Part shown: positions 57,068 through 59,086 of the stretch, in pieces
Layout of the letters: every line of letters begins with the position of its first letter
Numbering within the stretch: the first letter of the stretch is position 1
The notes under the pieces: generated by a model
Database searches by the model: none
What the model was told of the DNA's origin: nothing
What the model saw: only the letters and a program-made list of their open reading frames with translations
Assembly (NCBI GenBank): GCA_002842655.1
Contig: PHDP01000002.1
Span: forward strand, 1-59,086
Direction: 5' to 3'
Origin: Bacteroidetes bacterium HGW-Bacteroidetes-14
GTDB lineage: Bacteria; Bacteroidota; Bacteroidia; Bacteroidales; UBA932
Length of the DNA stretch: 59,086 nt
Position numbers and translations under genes: made by a program

Positions 57068-58081
57068 TTAGGAGTAAGAATCCACAAGTTTATCCAACAG
57101 ATGACCATTGTGGTCTATGAAATACTGGGCTGCATTTGCCAGAGCCCTGATATTCCCTGGAGAGGCATTGTCCATATCCACATCTGCATCAAGCAGAAGG
57201 GGCTCTATGCGGATATAGTTTTCCGGCGCTCCAACAGAGGTAAAGACCTGATTCATCTGATAATGCACAGTCTCGGCAACAGATGAGAGCATTATATCAA
57301 TGATAGGACTAAGCCAGCCAATAAATCCAAATCTTTTTGTCTTTTCATAGAGATAAGGTTTCTCGGCCTTACCAGTACCTACAGACAGCATGGTGTATCC
57401 GCCTATTCCCTCATCCGGCCAGAGCTTAATCGACTCAACCAGGGCACACATTGAGGGGTTATTTGCATAGATTCCGCCGTCCACAAGGTTGCGGAAAGGC
57501 AGGCTCTCTGCCGATGCCCCCTTTTGTTCCGCCTCATGCGAGCTGCGCGGATATACCTTCGCCGGTGCAAAGTATGTGGGAGCAGCAGTAGTTGCCCTCA
57601 CAATGTCACAAAGCTTGTAATCTGCCATGCTTCCGTACTTCCCCACGGCATGTTTTGAGAAAAGAAGAGCCTTGCGGCTGCTCATCTCATAGGATGTAAT
57701 CAGGCAATCCTTGGCAACCTCAGAGATGTAAGTATCTCCAAGCAGCTTCTTAGAAAACTCATACAGGGCATCCTCCTTGTATCTGCTTCTGAAAAGGCCG
57801 AAACCTGACGCTGCCATATGCCAGATTGTCCGGTGAAAAAGAACCGGCCCCAGCTCCCTGTAGAACTCCAGAATCTCTGATGCACTGTACCTTTTGGGAG
57901 AGAGAAACAGAGCCGTGAGAATTCCGCCTGTGGATGTGCCTGCCAGCAGGTCAAAACAGTCTGCAATCCTCAGGTTTGGTTCATTTTTTGCAATCTGAAG
58001 TCTGGTCTCAAGATTGGCAAGAATGGAAGCGGGAATCACACCGCGGATCCCACCTCCGTCAATGGTTAAGATCTTTTTCAA
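57068..58081 (-). CDS. Patatin-like phospholipase
   Basis: TIDGGGIRGVIPASIL; LLAGTSTGGILTA; VDGGIYANNPS catalytic Asp. Confidence 0.9.
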   Translation of the reverse strand: MKKILTIDGGGIRGVIPASILANLETRLQIAKNEPNLRIADCFDLLAGTSTGGILTALFLSPKRYSASEILEFYRELGPVLFHRTIWHMAASGFGLFRSRYKEDALYEFSKKLLGDTYISEVAKDCLITSYEMSSRKALLFSKHAVGKYGSMADYKLCDIVRATTAAPTYFAPAKVYPRSSHEAEQKGASAESLPFRNLVDGGIYANNPSMCALVESIKLWPDEGIGGYTMLSVGTGKAEKPYLYEKTKRFGFIGWLSPIIDIMLSSVAETVHYQMNQVFTSVGAPENYIRIEPLLLDADVDMDNASPGNIRALANAAQYFIDHNGHLLDKLVDSYS

Positions 58082-58184
58082 AGTTTTGGTTTTTAGTTAA
58101 CCCAAATGTAACAAAAATTGATTAACTTTACCACAGTCGAAAGGCTCAATTTAATTGATTATTAACTTTTAATACTTTTAAAAT

Positions 58185-58703
58185 ATGAAATTCAACAAGA
58201 AAGTAGAAGAGATTCTGAACAAACAGGTTAACGCCGAGTTTTGGTCGGCATATATGTACCTTTCAATGGCCGCATGGTTTGAGAGCAAAGGCCTCAAAGG
58301 TTTTGCCAACTGGATGAGAGTTCAGTTCCAGGAAGAGACAGCACACGCACTTAAAATTCACAACTACATAATCACCCGCGGAGGTGAGGCAAAACTTGAA
58401 AAGCTTGATGCAGTTCCTGTGGAGTGGAAAAACATCATGGAGGTATTCGAAGAGACCTACAAGCACGAGTGCAAGGTTACCGATATGATTCACAAATGCT
58501 ACAATGTAGCTGCAGACGAGCGCGACCACGCCTCAACCAATATGCTCCAGTGGTTCATTGACGAGCAGGTAGAGGAGGAGCAAAATGTAACTGCAATAAT
58601 CGACCAGCTCAAACTCATAGGCGACAACGGTCAGGCCATCTACTTGCTCGACAAAGAGCTCGCCACCCGCGTCTTCGTAGACCCAACCCAGGCTGCGAAC
58701 TAA
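58185..58703 (+). CDS. ftnA: Ferritin
   Basis: LNKQVNAEFWSAYMYLSMAAWFESKGLKGFANWMRVQFQEETAHALKIHNYI. Confidence 0.94.
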   Translation: MKFNKKVEEILNKQVNAEFWSAYMYLSMAAWFESKGLKGFANWMRVQFQEETAHALKIHNYIITRGGEAKLEKLDAVPVEWKNIMEVFEETYKHECKVTDMIHKCYNVAADERDHASTNMLQWFIDEQVEEEQNVTAIIDQLKLIGDNGQAIYLLDKELATRVFVDPTQAAN

Positions 58704-58725
58704 GTTTAAAAACACTGAACAATTT

Positions 58726-58760
58726 AAAAGGCTAACAAGTAGATTGTTAGCCTTTTTTTT
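58726..58760 (+). terminator. Ferritin intrinsic terminator
   Basis: AAAAGGCTAACAA-gtaga-TTGTTAGCCTTTTTTTT. Confidence 0.88.
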
Positions 58761-58867
58761 GTTATCTCAAATCTCCGTGAAACTATCCGTTTTTCGTCCT
58801 ACTCGTGTCGATGTTTTACTATGCCGGTCTTGGTTTGCGCATTGTTTCCCCGCCCTTTCTTCACCCC

Positions 58868-58980
58868 ACCCGTATCGCTGTAACACGCTGTCAATCAAAG
58901 ACAGCTACTTTGTCCCCGCGGATCATCCGCGGGGGATAAAGTGCTATGTGCAGACAGTCAGCTAGTTGCAGTCTTGCGGA
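58868..58980. repeat. Second (inverted, diverged) copy of the REP-like repeat with strong central hairpin
   Basis: CCCGTATCGCTGTAAC arm; central CCCCGCGGAT-c-ATCCGCGGGG (58914..58934); compares with 31780..31890 in opposite orientation. Confidence 0.6.
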
Positions 58981-58987
58981 TGTGGCC

Positions 58988-59086
58988 TGTGCCGTCCTGA
59001 AATAGGTTGACTCCAAAACTCAATTTTTATGAAAAGATTTACAGTCGAGGATGAGCAATCAATTTTTCAGAGAAAGCTCGAACAAT
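58988..59086 (+). mobile_element. Probable IS left end (IS3-like?) with truncated ORF start at 59029
   Basis: TGTGCCGTCCTGAAATAGGTTGACT begins with TG and matches the end at 31748..31772 (24/25); ATG at 59029 opens MKRFTVEDEQSIFQRKLEQ to the window edge. Confidence 0.45.

Noticed and set aside
57068-58081. Patatin-like phospholipase as a CBASS (CapV) effector
   Set aside because: No CD-NTase, ubiquitin-like or JAB genes nearby; flanked by rfbA and ferritin, so a plain patatin is the safer call.

Overview
The window is chromosomal DNA from a Bacteroidetes-type bacterium. Support for this comes from TAnnTTTG -7 promoter boxes, a GH92 enzyme, a Bacteroidetes-style glycogen operon and TolC/adaptor genes. 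No tools were run, so product calls come from reading motifs in the supplied translations. Main blocks: (1) housekeeping genes der (partial), nadE, prs, engB; (2) xseAB running directly into a glycogen operon (branching enzyme, debranching enzyme, GT4, GH57, and a 1412-aa GT3 glycogen synthase + GT35 phosphorylase fusion) and ribF; (3) greA with a terminator-like leader hairpin, HIT, a TlpA-like lipoprotein, tsaB; (4) an apparent minus-strand operon with a C39-peptidase ABC transporter (PCAT), two tiny double-glycine-leader peptides, a TolC and a membrane-fusion adaptor. This looks like a colicin V-type secretion system exporting a possible two-peptide, Cys-free bacteriocin or signal, and is the best candidate for an undescribed system here; (5) ileS, deaminase, DksA-like, lspA, ECF sigma, tRNA-Ser(UGA), then about 1 kb of dense palindromes, a MITE-like element and an IS end; (6) GH92, a secreted OmpA-like trio, AraC; (7) an envelope-modification module (epimerase, GT39-like, LAB_N, GT2); (8) proline dehydrogenase, GNAT, hemerythrin/DUF438, DUF1858, CopA, hybrid sensor kinase; (9) rfbABCD/WbuC/Gfo-Idh surface-sugar operon, patatin, ferritin, and a second copy of the palindromic repeat with an IS-like end at the right edge.
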